Shown here: piece by piece, positions 16,977-24,890 of the stretch | Layout: each line of letters starts with the position of its first letter | Position numbering within the stretch: the first letter of the stretch is position 1 | NCBI GenBank assembly: GCA_037130015.1 | Contig: JBAXTU010000004.1 | Location: 1-59,154, forward strand | Length of the DNA stretch: 59,154 bases | Source of the DNA: JBAXTU01 sp037130015 | Lineage (GTDB): Bacteria; Patescibacteriota; Patescibacteriia; 2-01-FULL-39-33 | Reading direction: 5' to 3' | The notes under the pieces: generated by a model | Databases searched by the model: none | What the model saw: only the letters and a program-made list of their open reading frames with translations | Told to the model about the DNA's origin: nothing | Program-made: the position numbers and the translations under genes

Positions 16977-17057
16977 TTGATTAACAAAACCTAATAAACT
17001 AAAATGTAGGGAGCCGGGGCCAAGGTCGAGCCCTTCTTGTTCGCTCCTTACAATTTA
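16977..17057 (+). promoter_or_regulatory. Promoter and inverted repeat before the excisionase-like gene
   Basis: TTGATT (16977-16982), a 17-bp spacer and TAAAAT (17000-17005) make a good promoter. Imperfect 15-bp arms (17000-17014 and 17043-17057, two mismatches) span the -10 box and reach the Shine-Dalgarno, and a GGGC/GCCC stem lies inside. The arrangement suggests an operator or RNA leader controlling the excisionase-integrase pair. Confidence 0.6.
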
Positions 17058-17067
17058 AAGGATCCGT

Positions 17068-17292
17068 ATGACTACACTACTGACGCCCAAAGAGGCGGCC
17101 GGTCTTCTTCATATTTCTCTTTCAACGCTTTATCGCTTGAAAGATCGGGGTTGCTTACCCTTCTACACAATCGGCAGCGGCATCAGATTTGCCATAGCTG
17201 ATTTGGAGTGTTTCTTGGCGGAAAGTCGTACGGATCTGACGGGAGGAAAAAACTATGCCCTCACGAAAAATACGAAACAAGTGGCATACTGA
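17068..17292 (+). CDS. Excisionase-family HTH DNA-binding protein
   Basis: The 74-residue protein has the HTH_17/MerR-like excisionase pattern: L-T-P-K-E-A-A-G-L-L-H-I-S, then T-L-Y-R-L-K-D-R-G-C-L-P-F-Y, then G-S-G-I-R-F. An AAAGGA Shine-Dalgarno lies just upstream. It overlaps the integrase start by 38 bp. Such proteins bend att-site DNA to direct excision and often repress their own promoter. Confidence 0.85.
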   Translation: MTTLLTPKEAAGLLHISLSTLYRLKDRGCLPFYTIGSGIRFAIADLECFLAESRTDLTGGKNYALTKNTKQVAY

Positions 17293-18274
17293 CTTCCACT
17301 TCGAGGGAAAACGCTACCGCATCAAAAGTCCGCTTAATACCAGAAATGGCGCGCAGGAGTATGAGAATATGTTGCTAAATAAACTTATTAAGGGTCAGCC
17401 AATCAGGCAGACAGAAGTAAGGCAGGATGTACATCTAAAAGACTTTTATGCCATCTGGTTTGAAAGCTATGTCAAAGCCAATAATCGTCCTTCGGAAATC
17501 AAAAGAAAAGAATCTGTCTTTTCTAACAGCTTACTACCCTTTTTTGGTTCGATGCCACTTAAAGAAATCAGTAATAAAAAAGTCGAGGAGTTTAAGGCGT
17601 TTCGGTTGAGGTCAATATCAATCAAGACGGTAAGAAATGAAGTTTCAATGCTTAGCACTTGTCTGAAAATGGCGGTGGAGTGGGAATACCTAGATAACAT
17701 GCCGAGAATCAAATTGCCAAAAGTGCCTCAGTCAGGTTTTAAATGGTTGCCAGAAGAAGACTGTTTAAAACTACTTCAAGCTACAAGTGGCATGCTCCAT
17801 GATATGATATTTCTGGCTTTGAAAACCGGCCTTAGGTTTGGTGAGCTAATTGCTTTGACTTGGGCGGACATAGACTTTGAACACCGAAGACTGACGGTCA
17901 ATAAATCAGTAGTGCTTGGCAAGTGCGGCCCAACTAAAAGCGGTAGAGTCAGGTATGTGCCATTAACCGATAGTGTCTATGAATATTTTAGTAAACTCAG
18001 ACGCAGTAATGGCTTGCTCTTTATAGAAGAAGATAGCGAGTTTGTTCGTCAAAAAAGAATTAACTATCACTTGGAGAGAGCGTATGTTAGGGCTGGACTA
18101 CCAATCATGGGGTGGCACACTTTGCGTCACACATTCGCCAGTCACTTAGCCTGTAAGGGAGCATCAATTCTAGCTATCAAAGAATTACTAGGTCACCAAG
18201 ATCTAAAAACGAGTTTACGATATAGTCATCTTGGCCCAAATATCACTACTGAAACGATGAAATTACTGGATTGA
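17255..18274 (+). CDS. Tyrosine recombinase/integrase
   Basis: The 339-residue protein has an N-terminal arm-type binding region (about 5-45), a SAM-like core-binding domain (about 58-150) and a catalytic domain with the full set Arg194, Lys228, His288, Arg291, His314 and Tyr323. A GGGAGG Shine-Dalgarno supports the start at 17255. It would catalyse integration and excision of the element. The stop lies 135 bp from the 3' end of tRNA-Asp, which supports that tRNA as the attachment site. Confidence 0.95.
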   Translation: MPSRKIRNKWHTDFHFEGKRYRIKSPLNTRNGAQEYENMLLNKLIKGQPIRQTEVRQDVHLKDFYAIWFESYVKANNRPSEIKRKESVFSNSLLPFFGSMPLKEISNKKVEEFKAFRLRSISIKTVRNEVSMLSTCLKMAVEWEYLDNMPRIKLPKVPQSGFKWLPEEDCLKLLQATSGMLHDMIFLALKTGLRFGELIALTWADIDFEHRRLTVNKSVVLGKCGPTKSGRVRYVPLTDSVYEYFSKLRRSNGLLFIEEDSEFVRQKRINYHLERAYVRAGLPIMGWHTLRHTFASHLACKGASILAIKELLGHQDLKTSLRYSHLGPNITTETMKLLD

Positions 18275-18370
18275 TTTTGAAAGTTTGGGCACTATTTGGG
18301 CACAAGTTATATTTTCGGACAAAAATATCGTTTAGAAGCTAAGATCCAGTCCTAATAATTTATCTAAGAT

Positions 18371-18397
18371 AAAACAAAAAACAGAGTATAAACTCTG
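18371..18397 (-). terminator. tRNA-Asp terminator
   Basis: Reading leftwards, a 6-bp stem (18392-18397 with 18382-18387) is followed by a run of T broken by one G. It lies 13 bp after the tRNA 3' end. The plus strand also ends in CTTTT, so it may serve the integrase gene as well. Confidence 0.75.
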
Positions 18398-18409
18398 CTT
18401 TTGCTCTAG

Positions 18410-18483
18410 CGGACCGGACGGGACTCGAACCCGCGACCTTCCCCGTGACAGGGGGACACTCTAACCAACTGAGCTACCGGTCC
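18410..18483 (-). tRNA. tRNA-Asp (GTC)
   Basis: Reading leftwards, the acceptor stem GGACCGG pairs with CCGGTCC, the D arm is GCTC...GAGT, the anticodon stem TCCCC/GGGGA encloses loop CTGTCAC with anticodon GTC, and the T arm has GTTCGA. The discriminator is G and no CCA is encoded. The 3' end faces the integrase gene, and the 5' end overlaps the LAGLIDADG gene by 10 bp. Confidence 0.97.
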
Positions 18484-19145
18484 ATAAATTGTAAAGCTAA
18501 TTTACTTTTCTTAAATTTTCTATCTAAATAAATTACTGGATTATTATAAATATATTTTAAAATATTGACAGCATTATTTGATAAATAAGATAAACGATAA
18601 GCTCGACTATGATAAATTATTTTTGGACTTTTAATTAAGATTTCTTTTCTAATAATATCTGCCAATTGAATAAGAAACTCTTTACTACCAGAAGTAAACA
18701 TTACCACAATATATTTAAAATGTTTATTTCTTTGTTTTCTAAAATAATTACTATAACTTATGCAACCATCGCCATCAAAATATCCTCTTAAATAATCAGC
18801 AAAATATTCATCGGAAATTTTAGGAAATTTTACAGTCTTTGATTTATTGACCGTAAATTCCAATTTCACCAAATCATTAAAAATTTCTTTACTGCCTAAT
18901 TGAAGTCTATACGAATTTGGTAATTGGCTGTCAATTCTTTTCCTGCAACCGATCTTATGGCTGGATCCCATTACTAATTTAATCTTTTCCAGAATATCCA
19001 AATCATTTGAATTGAATTCTACATAATGCGAACCGCGCGGATTTATTGTCAAACAACCGTCGGCGGTAAAAAAACCTAAAACGTATGCCATCTCATGAGT
19101 CCAGCTTTTAAAAAAATCCTTATTTACCCCTAGAAATTTAGGCAT
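18474..19145 (-). CDS. LAGLIDADG homing endonuclease
   Basis: The 223-residue protein has two LAGLIDADG helices: AYVLGFFTADG at 20-30 and YLRGYFDGDG near 118-127, with acidic residues Asp29 and Asp126 as likely metal ligands. Its length fits a single-chain two-repeat enzyme. The last codons read M-D-R-stop, and GAC-CGG-TAG is the start of tRNA-Asp. No intron is visible in the tRNA, so the gene is free-standing. It may cut at or near an uninvaded tRNA-Asp locus. Confidence 0.9.
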   Translation of the reverse strand: MPKFLGVNKDFFKSWTHEMAYVLGFFTADGCLTINPRGSHYVEFNSNDLDILEKIKLVMGSSHKIGCRKRIDSQLPNSYRLQLGSKEIFNDLVKLEFTVNKSKTVKFPKISDEYFADYLRGYFDGDGCISYSNYFRKQRNKHFKYIVVMFTSGSKEFLIQLADIIRKEILIKSPKIIYHSRAYRLSYLSNNAVNILKYIYNNPVIYLDRKFKKSKLALQFMDR

Positions 19146-19219
19146 ACAATTTTGCCTATTACTTTAACAGAAATTATATTAACAAAATTTTATAAAATAG
19201 TCAACAGTAAAATTTCCCT

Positions 19220-19247
19220 TTGCTTTTATTGATATTTTGCTTATAAT
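19220..19247 (+). promoter_or_regulatory. Promoter for the ferric-reductase-like gene
   Basis: TTGCTT (19220-19225), a 16-bp spacer and TATAAT (19242-19247) lie 25 bp before the start codon. Confidence 0.55.
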
Positions 19248-19271
19248 TAATAAACAAAATAAGTAAAATAT

Positions 19272-20561
19272 ATGCCTTACAAAAAAGCAATACTTACAAT
19301 CATCACCATCTCGGCCATTCCTATACTAATTTGGCTACTAATGACTCCCCTGTCGGAAAGATTTTTTGACCTAAATGCCACTACTACCAGCCTGGGACAA
19401 ATCACTGGACTACTAGGCATGATCTTATTTTCCCTCAATCTTATTTTAGCCAGTCGTTTAAAATTTTTGGACAATCTTTTTGACGGCCTAAATAATGTCT
19501 ATCTTTTTCATCGTGTCTTGGGCGCTTTATCTTTTTCCCTGCTCTTATTTCATCCATTATTTCTTGTGGTTAAATATCTGCAAATTTCTTTGCGAAGTGC
19601 CGCTTTGTTTTTACTCCCCTCAACAGATTTTGCCATAACCTCTGGCATCATCTCTTTGGCTGGCATGATAATTCTAATCAGCCTGACCTTTTACATCTCT
19701 CTCAAATATCAAAATTGGAAATTGTCCCACAAAATCATGGTGCTGGTTTTTGTTTTTGCGCTTATGCACACGCTATTAATTTATAGCGACATTTCCAGAA
19801 ATTTATTTTTAAGAATTTATATCCTTGGTTTTGGCATGGCCGGACTGGCACTCTCAGCCTATCAAGCATTTTTTCATAAATACCTTTCTAAAAATATTTA
19901 TGAAGTCAAAGATATTACTCGCCTCAATCTGCAAGTGCTGGCCATCACCTTAATGCCCAAAAATCAAACACAAAAATTCGTTCCCGGACAATTTGTTTTT
20001 GTTTCTTTTCATGGAAAAAATATTTCTTCCGAAAGCCATCCTTTTTCAGTCTCGGCTTCTTATCCTGACGGATCTTTTCGTTTGGCTATCAAGGCACTGG
20101 GAGACTTCACTGCCATCTTGGACAAATTGCAAGTCGGAGACAGGGCCATAATCCAAGGACCGTTTGGCAAATTTTCATACCTAAATGCCAAGGGCAAAAA
20201 TCAAATCTGGATTGCCGGCGGAGTGGGTATCACGCCTTTTACTAGCATGGCTCAAGATCTCAAAAATCCTGACTATCATATTGATTTATATTATTGCACG
20301 AAAAATCAAGCTGAAGACGTATTAATAGATGAGCTGAAAAAAATCGCTGAAACCAATCCTAGTTTTAGATTGTTTTCCTGGCACTCTGACGAAAAGGGAT
20401 TCATTACTGCCGAAAACATCAACAGTCTCAGCCAAGAACTCTTGAATAAAGAAATTTTCCTGTGCGGTCCAGCGCCATTTATGAACGGCCTTATTAAACA
20501 ATTCAAAAATTTAAACATAAAAAATAAAAATATCCATTCGGAGCAATTCAAATTCCTATGA
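19272..20561 (+). CDS. Ferric-reductase-like transmembrane flavo-oxidoreductase
   Basis: The 429-residue protein has about six N-terminal membrane helices (1-210) with paired histidines (F-H-R-V-L-G and L-F-H-P; L-S-H-K and M-H-T) that probably hold two b-type hemes. The C-terminal half is an FNR-type domain: FAD site H-P-F-S-V-S near 260, NAD(P) site A-G-G-V-G-I-T-P near 320, and a C-G-P end motif. It would pass electrons from NAD(P)H across the membrane. The stop overlaps the cytochrome b5 gene as ATGA, so the two may form one electron chain. The natural acceptor (iron, oxygen or other) is unknown. Confidence 0.88.
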   Translation: MPYKKAILTIITISAIPILIWLLMTPLSERFFDLNATTTSLGQITGLLGMILFSLNLILASRLKFLDNLFDGLNNVYLFHRVLGALSFSLLLFHPLFLVVKYLQISLRSAALFLLPSTDFAITSGIISLAGMIILISLTFYISLKYQNWKLSHKIMVLVFVFALMHTLLIYSDISRNLFLRIYILGFGMAGLALSAYQAFFHKYLSKNIYEVKDITRLNLQVLAITLMPKNQTQKFVPGQFVFVSFHGKNISSESHPFSVSASYPDGSFRLAIKALGDFTAILDKLQVGDRAIIQGPFGKFSYLNAKGKNQIWIAGGVGITPFTSMAQDLKNPDYHIDLYYCTKNQAEDVLIDELKKIAETNPSFRLFSWHSDEKGFITAENINSLSQELLNKEIFLCGPAPFMNGLIKQFKNLNIKNKNIHSEQFKFL

Positions 20562-21049
20562 AAAAAATCACCACTATTTCTTTATTTATTTTTTTCGCTG
20601 TTGTTGTGGCCATTCTAGTGGCCGGCTTAATTTTTTATCAAAACAAAAAAATATTATCAACTGATAATTCGCCAATAAACAACACTGGCAAAGTTAATGC
20701 CGCTAGCGTACAGCAAATCACCTTGAATTCAGCAGAAATATCCAAACATAATTCCAGAACAGACTGTTGGATGATTATTAATAATAAAGTTTATAATGTC
20801 ACCAGTTATTTATCTGCCCATCCTGGCGGCGCCGACACCATGACTCCATATTGTGGCCAGGAAGCCACTCAGGCTTATGACACCAAAGACATTGGCCGAC
20901 CTCATTCAAACAATGCCAGCGCCATGCTAAACGACTACTACATTGGCGACCTAAATCAAACTATCGGCGGACAACAAATTCAACAAACCATCCAACAAAC
21001 AAACTCTGTCCAACCTAGCGGACGCAACAGAGAATATGAAGACGATTAA
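20558..21049 (+). CDS. Membrane-anchored cytochrome b5-like protein
   Basis: The 163-residue protein has an N-terminal membrane anchor (about 5-28) and a cytochrome b5 heme domain (about 55-135): W-M-I-I-N-N-K-V-Y-N-V-T, then HPGG with the first heme ligand, and a later His in R-P-H-S as the second. A Gln/Thr-rich tail follows. The heme domain should face outside. Coupling to the ferric-reductase-like gene suggests it takes electrons from that protein. Confidence 0.88.
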   Translation: MKKITTISLFIFFAVVVAILVAGLIFYQNKKILSTDNSPINNTGKVNAASVQQITLNSAEISKHNSRTDCWMIINNKVYNVTSYLSAHPGGADTMTPYCGQEATQAYDTKDIGRPHSNNASAMLNDYYIGDLNQTIGGQQIQQTIQQTNSVQPSGRNREYEDD

Positions 21050-21069
21050 ATCGTAAATAAAAATATAAA

Positions 21070-21105
21070 AAACATGGGGCAGACTTTTGTCCCATGTTTT
21101 ATGTT
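21070..21105 (+). terminator. Intrinsic terminator
   Basis: A 9-bp perfect stem (21070-21078 with 21091-21099) ends in a T-rich stretch. It closes the reductase/b5 unit. It also overlaps an upstream in-frame ATG at 21094, which argues for the later start of the next gene. Confidence 0.8.
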
Positions 21106-21147
21106 CCAAATTATGTTATAATTATATTCATAAATAATCACAGTCAT

Positions 21148-21642
21148 ATGCACCAAAAATTATTCCCTTTTATTTTCTTCGGCCTAGTTCTTGTGGCCAC
21201 TACTATTTTTACAGCAGAAAAATCAACAACAAAGATTGCTCAAGCACAATTTAGTATTCCACTAATTTCTGCGCCTACTTTTAATGATAATGGCACACCT
21301 AATATCACTGTTCAAGATCTTGCAGACGCGGGTTTTACTAACGTTCAACAAATTGCCTCCAAAGGACAAAGATTTAATCCGCCGATTATTTATTTTATAA
21401 CCAACGAATCAATCTCTTGGACCAACAAATCTGGAAAAATGGAAAATTCAAATATCACATCAGTTTCTGTTGCTAAAATAAACAACAAATCATGGATTTT
21501 TAATGGCAGTCTGCCCCAAACATTAGACACGGCCAGCTTGCATCAAATTAAAGATTCTAAAGCCGGTTATTATTTTGTTATCACTGGACCAGATCAAGCC
21601 AAAATAGCCACACTCATGGCAAATATTAAATCAAAATTTTAA
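21148..21642 (+). CDS. Secreted protein of unknown function
   Basis: The 164-residue protein has a signal peptide (about 1-30, ending near A-Q-A-Q) and a soluble domain with no Cys. I do not recognise the fold. I chose ATG 21148 because the ATG at 21094 lies in a terminator stem and a TATAAT box (21117-21122) lies just before 21148. It is 13 bp from the NRAMP-like gene and probably shares its transcript, so a link to metal uptake is possible. Confidence 0.7.
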   Translation: MHQKLFPFIFFGLVLVATTIFTAEKSTTKIAQAQFSIPLISAPTFNDNGTPNITVQDLADAGFTNVQQIASKGQRFNPPIIYFITNESISWTNKSGKMENSNITSVSVAKINNKSWIFNGSLPQTLDTASLHQIKDSKAGYYFVITGPDQAKIATLMANIKSKF

Positions 21643-21655
21643 AAATAAACAACTT

Positions 21656-22942
21656 ATGTCCAAAATAAAAAATAAAATAAAAAGTTTTTTTAAAATTTTA
21701 GGTCCAGGCATGATCACTGGCGCTGCCGATGATGATCCATCGGGTATCGCCACCTACACCCAGACCGGCGCGCAATTCGGCTATGCCCAACTATGGGTAG
21801 CCATTTTTGTTTTACCGCTCATGACCGCCACCCAAGAAGCTTGCGCCCGCATCGGAGCTGTCACTGGCCGTGGACTAGCCTCAGCTGTCAAAGAAAATTA
21901 CAACAAAATCGTGCTCTATGCCGTAGTGCTCCTGGTCGTGGCCGCCAACACCATCAATATCGGCGCGGACATTGGCGCCATGGGAGCGGCCGCCTCACTG
22001 ATTCTGCCAGTTCCTGTTCCTATTTTAATTTTATTTTCCACTATCAGTATTTTAGTTTTGGAAATTTTTACTTCTTATAAATCATACTCAAAAATTCTCA
22101 AATGGCTGTGTTTATCCCTGCTCGCCTATCCGCTCACCGTGATTATGATTAATCAGCCCTGGAAAGATATTCTCTATGCCACTTTTGTGCCTCAAGTGCA
22201 ATTCAGCTTTGCTTTTTTCTTTATTATCACCGGAGTACTAGGCACCACTATTTCTCCATATATGTTTTTTTGGCAAGCTTCAGAAGAAGTGGAGGAAGAA
22301 AAAGCCAAAGGCCTTTGGAAAAAAATCGGCCGGCCAAAAATCGGCAAAACTTTTATTTCCCGCTTGCGCTTGGACAATATGGTGGGCATGTTTTTTTCCA
22401 ATTTTGCCACTTGGTCAATTATTGTAGTGTCGGCAACAGTTTTAAATGCCAATGGGCTCACTAATGTGGCCACAGCCGCTGATGCGGCACGCGCCCTAGA
22501 ACCGCTGGTGCAAACTTTTCCCTACGCCGGATTTTTGTCAAAATTATTATTTGCTTCCGGAGTTATTGGATTGGGTCTTTTAGGTATCCCCGTACTGTCA
22601 GGCTCGGCCGCCTATGCTGTCTCTGAGGCTTTTAATTTAAAAGCAGGACTAAATTTAAAATTCAAAAAAGCGCATGGTTTTTATGGCGTCATTATTGCCT
22701 CCACCTTGGTCGGACTGGCAATAAATTTTATTGGTATAGATCCTATTCAAGCTCTGATATTTGCGGCCGTATTCAATGGCGTAGCTGCTGTACCGCTTAT
22801 TTTTATTATAGCCAGAATAAATAGAAACAAAAAAGTCATGGGCAAATATCGCGGTGGCAGATTGTCAAATGTTTTGGTTTGGATGACTTTTAGTCTTATG
22901 GCTACTTCGGCCGTGGCCATGTTTTATACACTACTAAGATAA
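21656..22942 (+). CDS. NRAMP-related divalent metal transporter
   Basis: The 428-residue protein has about 11 membrane helices and the NRAMP fold signature G-P-G-M-I-T-G-A-A-D-D-D-P in helix 1. The canonical DPGN of helix 1 reads DPSG, and the helix 6 metal motif (MPH in NRAMP) reads I-S-P-Y-M-F-F-W-Q. The loss of the MPH methionine, which favours Mn and Fe over Mg and Ca, suggests a different ion choice, possibly magnesium as in NRAMP-related Mg transporters. Transport direction and ion are inferred. Confidence 0.85.
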   Translation: MSKIKNKIKSFFKILGPGMITGAADDDPSGIATYTQTGAQFGYAQLWVAIFVLPLMTATQEACARIGAVTGRGLASAVKENYNKIVLYAVVLLVVAANTINIGADIGAMGAAASLILPVPVPILILFSTISILVLEIFTSYKSYSKILKWLCLSLLAYPLTVIMINQPWKDILYATFVPQVQFSFAFFFIITGVLGTTISPYMFFWQASEEVEEEKAKGLWKKIGRPKIGKTFISRLRLDNMVGMFFSNFATWSIIVVSATVLNANGLTNVATAADAARALEPLVQTFPYAGFLSKLLFASGVIGLGLLGIPVLSGSAAYAVSEAFNLKAGLNLKFKKAHGFYGVIIASTLVGLAINFIGIDPIQALIFAAVFNGVAAVPLIFIIARINRNKKVMGKYRGGRLSNVLVWMTFSLMATSAVAMFYTLLR

Positions 22943-22955
22943 TACTACAATAAAA

Positions 22956-22990
22956 AAACAGCTTGGCAATCTACCAAGCTGTATTTATTT
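22956..22990. terminator. Bidirectional terminator
   Basis: A 9-bp perfect stem (22958-22966 with 22974-22982) has A-rich sequence before and T-rich sequence after it. It lies between convergent genes and can end transcription from both sides. Confidence 0.8.
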
Positions 22991-22998
22991 GTTTTAAT

Positions 22999-23562
22999 TT
23001 ATGCTCCGGGCACACCCAAAGCTCTGAAAACAAACCTCAAAATCGCATAAGAACCAAAAATAACTGCTAGGCCAAAAACAGCCCAAGTCATCATTTTTTT
23101 GCCCTTATCTATTTGGCCGGGATTGCCTTCGGAAACCATCCACAAAATACCGCCCCAAATGAAAGCAATGAGCGCCAAAACGCCAGTGAGACCTATGACC
23201 GTGGTCAAAATTTGATTAACCGTGGTTTCAATAGGCACATTTCCTGCTTTGCCGGTTAAAGGATTGGCAAGCTCTTTGCTGGTGCCAGCAGTACCACCTT
23301 TAGGATTGTTTGGAGTTCCAGATTGCGGAGTATCACCACCAGGTCCACCATTTGCAGCATCACTTGCTTGATCTATCTGTATTGGGTCATCAGTGGGATC
23401 ATCTGGTATATCAGTCTCTCCTTCAATTTCACCTTCCTGAGCTAATAAGACACTACTCTTTTCTCTAGTTTTAGCGTTTGTTATATTAATAAAAACCCCA
23501 TCCAGCAATAAAACACCAAAAATAATACAAAAGACTACAAAAAATTTATTTTTTCTATTCAT
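22999..23562 (-). CDS. VirB2/TrbC-like pilin domain protein
   Basis: The 187-residue protein has a signal peptide or membrane start (about 7-30), a Gly/Pro/Asp-rich linker (40-105), and two C-terminal membrane helices (about 115-140 and 155-180) joined by S-E-G-N-P-G-Q-I-D-K-G-K-K. This two-helix end is the TrbC/VirB2 pilin pattern, common as a stand-alone gene in CPR genomes, where no type IV secretion genes need be nearby. Its role is unknown. Confidence 0.7.
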   Translation of the reverse strand: MNRKNKFFVVFCIIFGVLLLDGVFINITNAKTREKSSVLLAQEGEIEGETDIPDDPTDDPIQIDQASDAANGGPGGDTPQSGTPNNPKGGTAGTSKELANPLTGKAGNVPIETTVNQILTTVIGLTGVLALIAFIWGGILWMVSEGNPGQIDKGKKMMTWAVFGLAVIFGSYAILRFVFRALGVPGA

Positions 23563-23622
23563 TTTTTTATGTTATGAATAATTTACATATTCATTATAGC
23601 AAAACAACCCCATAAAAAGCAA

Positions 23623-23655
23623 AACACCGAAAAGAAATTAATCCTTTCGGTGTGT
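23623..23655 (-). terminator. Intrinsic terminator
   Basis: Reading leftwards, a stem of about 10 bp (23643-23653 with 23624-23633) is followed by TTTTGCTTTTT. It ends the 26264-23672 operon. Confidence 0.75.
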
Positions 23656-23671
23656 AAATAATGTACTATCC

Positions 23672-24802
23672 CTACAAAAAGCGTAGGGTGAACGATTTTC
23701 CTTTGGCATATTGAAAATTCAGTCCATAATTTCCATAGACTTCCATTTCTTTGCCAATAGGCGAATCAAACATTTGAATGCCTTTTACTCCAGGGCATTT
23801 GACTTCACCCTGTCGTGCATCCAAAATCATAAAACGTTGATGCGGATCAAAGTTGTCGCTCAGACAAACAACCTCATCCGTATAAAAGAACACTCGCCAC
23901 GTTTTGTCCTGCTTGGCGATGGCGGCCTTGTCAGAGATCACCTCAATCGGACAATCCATGAGCAGACATTCGCCTTCAAGCCAAGTGGTTTTTTCAGTGA
24001 CGGCTTGGTCAACATAACTGCCATCTTCATCGGCAAAAATTACATTGATAAGAGCTTGGCCTTTGAAAGACATTGCTGGCAAATCAGTGAGCTTCACCAA
24101 TGTGCCTTCAGGAATCTCCTTTTTGGTGGCCACAGTCTTTTCCACGTTTTTAAGGCCAGTCCTTTTGTCGTAAATGCCGACATAGGCACGCTTGGTGGCT
24201 GTCTTGACGATGGCCCAACGCTGATCAGCCTTGATCTTATCAACCTTAGATTCTCTAAGGTCGTTGGTCGTGTGCACGTCAATCTTTGACTGCAACTTAT
24301 AACCAAAGGCGTTGGCACTTTCTTGTTGCTTTACTGCCCATAAAACAGCAACAAAAGCTAAACAAGACAGCAGATAGATGCCTTTGCGAGCCTTGGCACC
24401 GCCATAGACTAACGAATAGGCAATGCCCATGCCAGGTAGTAGAAAGAAAAGCTCCAAGATAACAGCTTGAGCCATTTCTTCTGTGGGTACGGTCGGCAGA
24501 CTGAATCCAAAGATAGAACCAGTCGCTTGTCCATACACCATTACAACTGGCATATTGAACAAAAAACCAAATGCCAGCCTTATTCCGACAAAAGCCAGAA
24601 TTCCAGCAACCAGTCGCGCTATCTTGGCCACCATTCGTTTGGTGGCGTTGTCCATCTCAAGTTTTTCTAGTAAAAAGTTGAGACCGGCCACAAAAACTAT
24701 CAGCGTCATAATATACGACGCGCTCAGTTCTCTGAACATCAACTTGGCGATGATACCAACCAATACTGCCACGACAATACTTCTCACAATATTCTTAACC
24801 AT
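23672..24802 (-). CDS. Polytopic membrane protein with large soluble C-terminal domain, unknown
   Basis: The 376-residue protein has about five membrane helices in its first 165 residues and a soluble C-terminal domain of about 200 residues, probably rich in beta strands, with six cysteines. I do not recognise the family. A GAGGAG-type ribosome binding site precedes the start. It is the third gene of an operon with a membrane protein and a zinc-ribbon protein, and a hairpin (about 24850-24890) separates it from the previous gene. Confidence 0.65.
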   Translation of the reverse strand: MVKNIVRSIVVAVLVGIIAKLMFRELSASYIMTLIVFVAGLNFLLEKLEMDNATKRMVAKIARLVAGILAFVGIRLAFGFLFNMPVVMVYGQATGSIFGFSLPTVPTEEMAQAVILELFFLLPGMGIAYSLVYGGAKARKGIYLLSCLAFVAVLWAVKQQESANAFGYKLQSKIDVHTTNDLRESKVDKIKADQRWAIVKTATKRAYVGIYDKRTGLKNVEKTVATKKEIPEGTLVKLTDLPAMSFKGQALINVIFADEDGSYVDQAVTEKTTWLEGECLLMDCPIEVISDKAAIAKQDKTWRVFFYTDEVVCLSDNFDPHQRFMILDARQGEVKCPGVKGIQMFDSPIGKEMEVYGNYGLNFQYAKGKSFTLRFL

Positions 24803-24890
24803 TGTTCATCTCCTCTGCCATGGGCAGTTTTTTTGTTTTTTGGTTTTTAGTGGAGAGACGGCACCAACCATTTGGCACCGTCTCAAAAAA

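Larger units (their letters stand above)
1..18409. mobile_element. Putative integrated element at tRNA-Asp (left end outside window)
   Basis: The right boundary is inferred from a tyrosine integrase gene that ends about 135 bp from the 3' end of tRNA-Asp, the usual arrangement for elements that integrate into tRNA 3' ends. The content is accessory: excisionase-like HTH, Cys-rich and zinc-ribbon proteins, SymE-like and ArdC-like proteins, then a restriction operon. To the right of the tRNA the genes become housekeeping. I saw no second copy of the tRNA 3' end in the left 18 kb, so the left end and the membership of the restriction operon are inferences. Confidence 0.5.

Noticed and set aside
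1..18409. Left attachment site of the element inside the window
   Set aside because: I found no second copy of the tRNA-Asp 3' end while reading this stretch; a computed repeat search could still find a short one.
18410..18483. Group I intron in tRNA-Asp linked to the LAGLIDADG gene
   Set aside because: The tRNA is continuous with a normal 7-nt anticodon loop; the endonuclease gene lies outside it except for its last ten bases.
21094..21147. Earlier start for the secreted protein gene
   Set aside because: The ATG lies in the descending arm of a terminator, and the later ATG gives a proper signal peptide.
24803..24890. Terminator between the 247-aa and 376-aa membrane genes
   Set aside because: The hairpin is good but has no T-run after it on the minus strand, so read-through to the next gene is likely.
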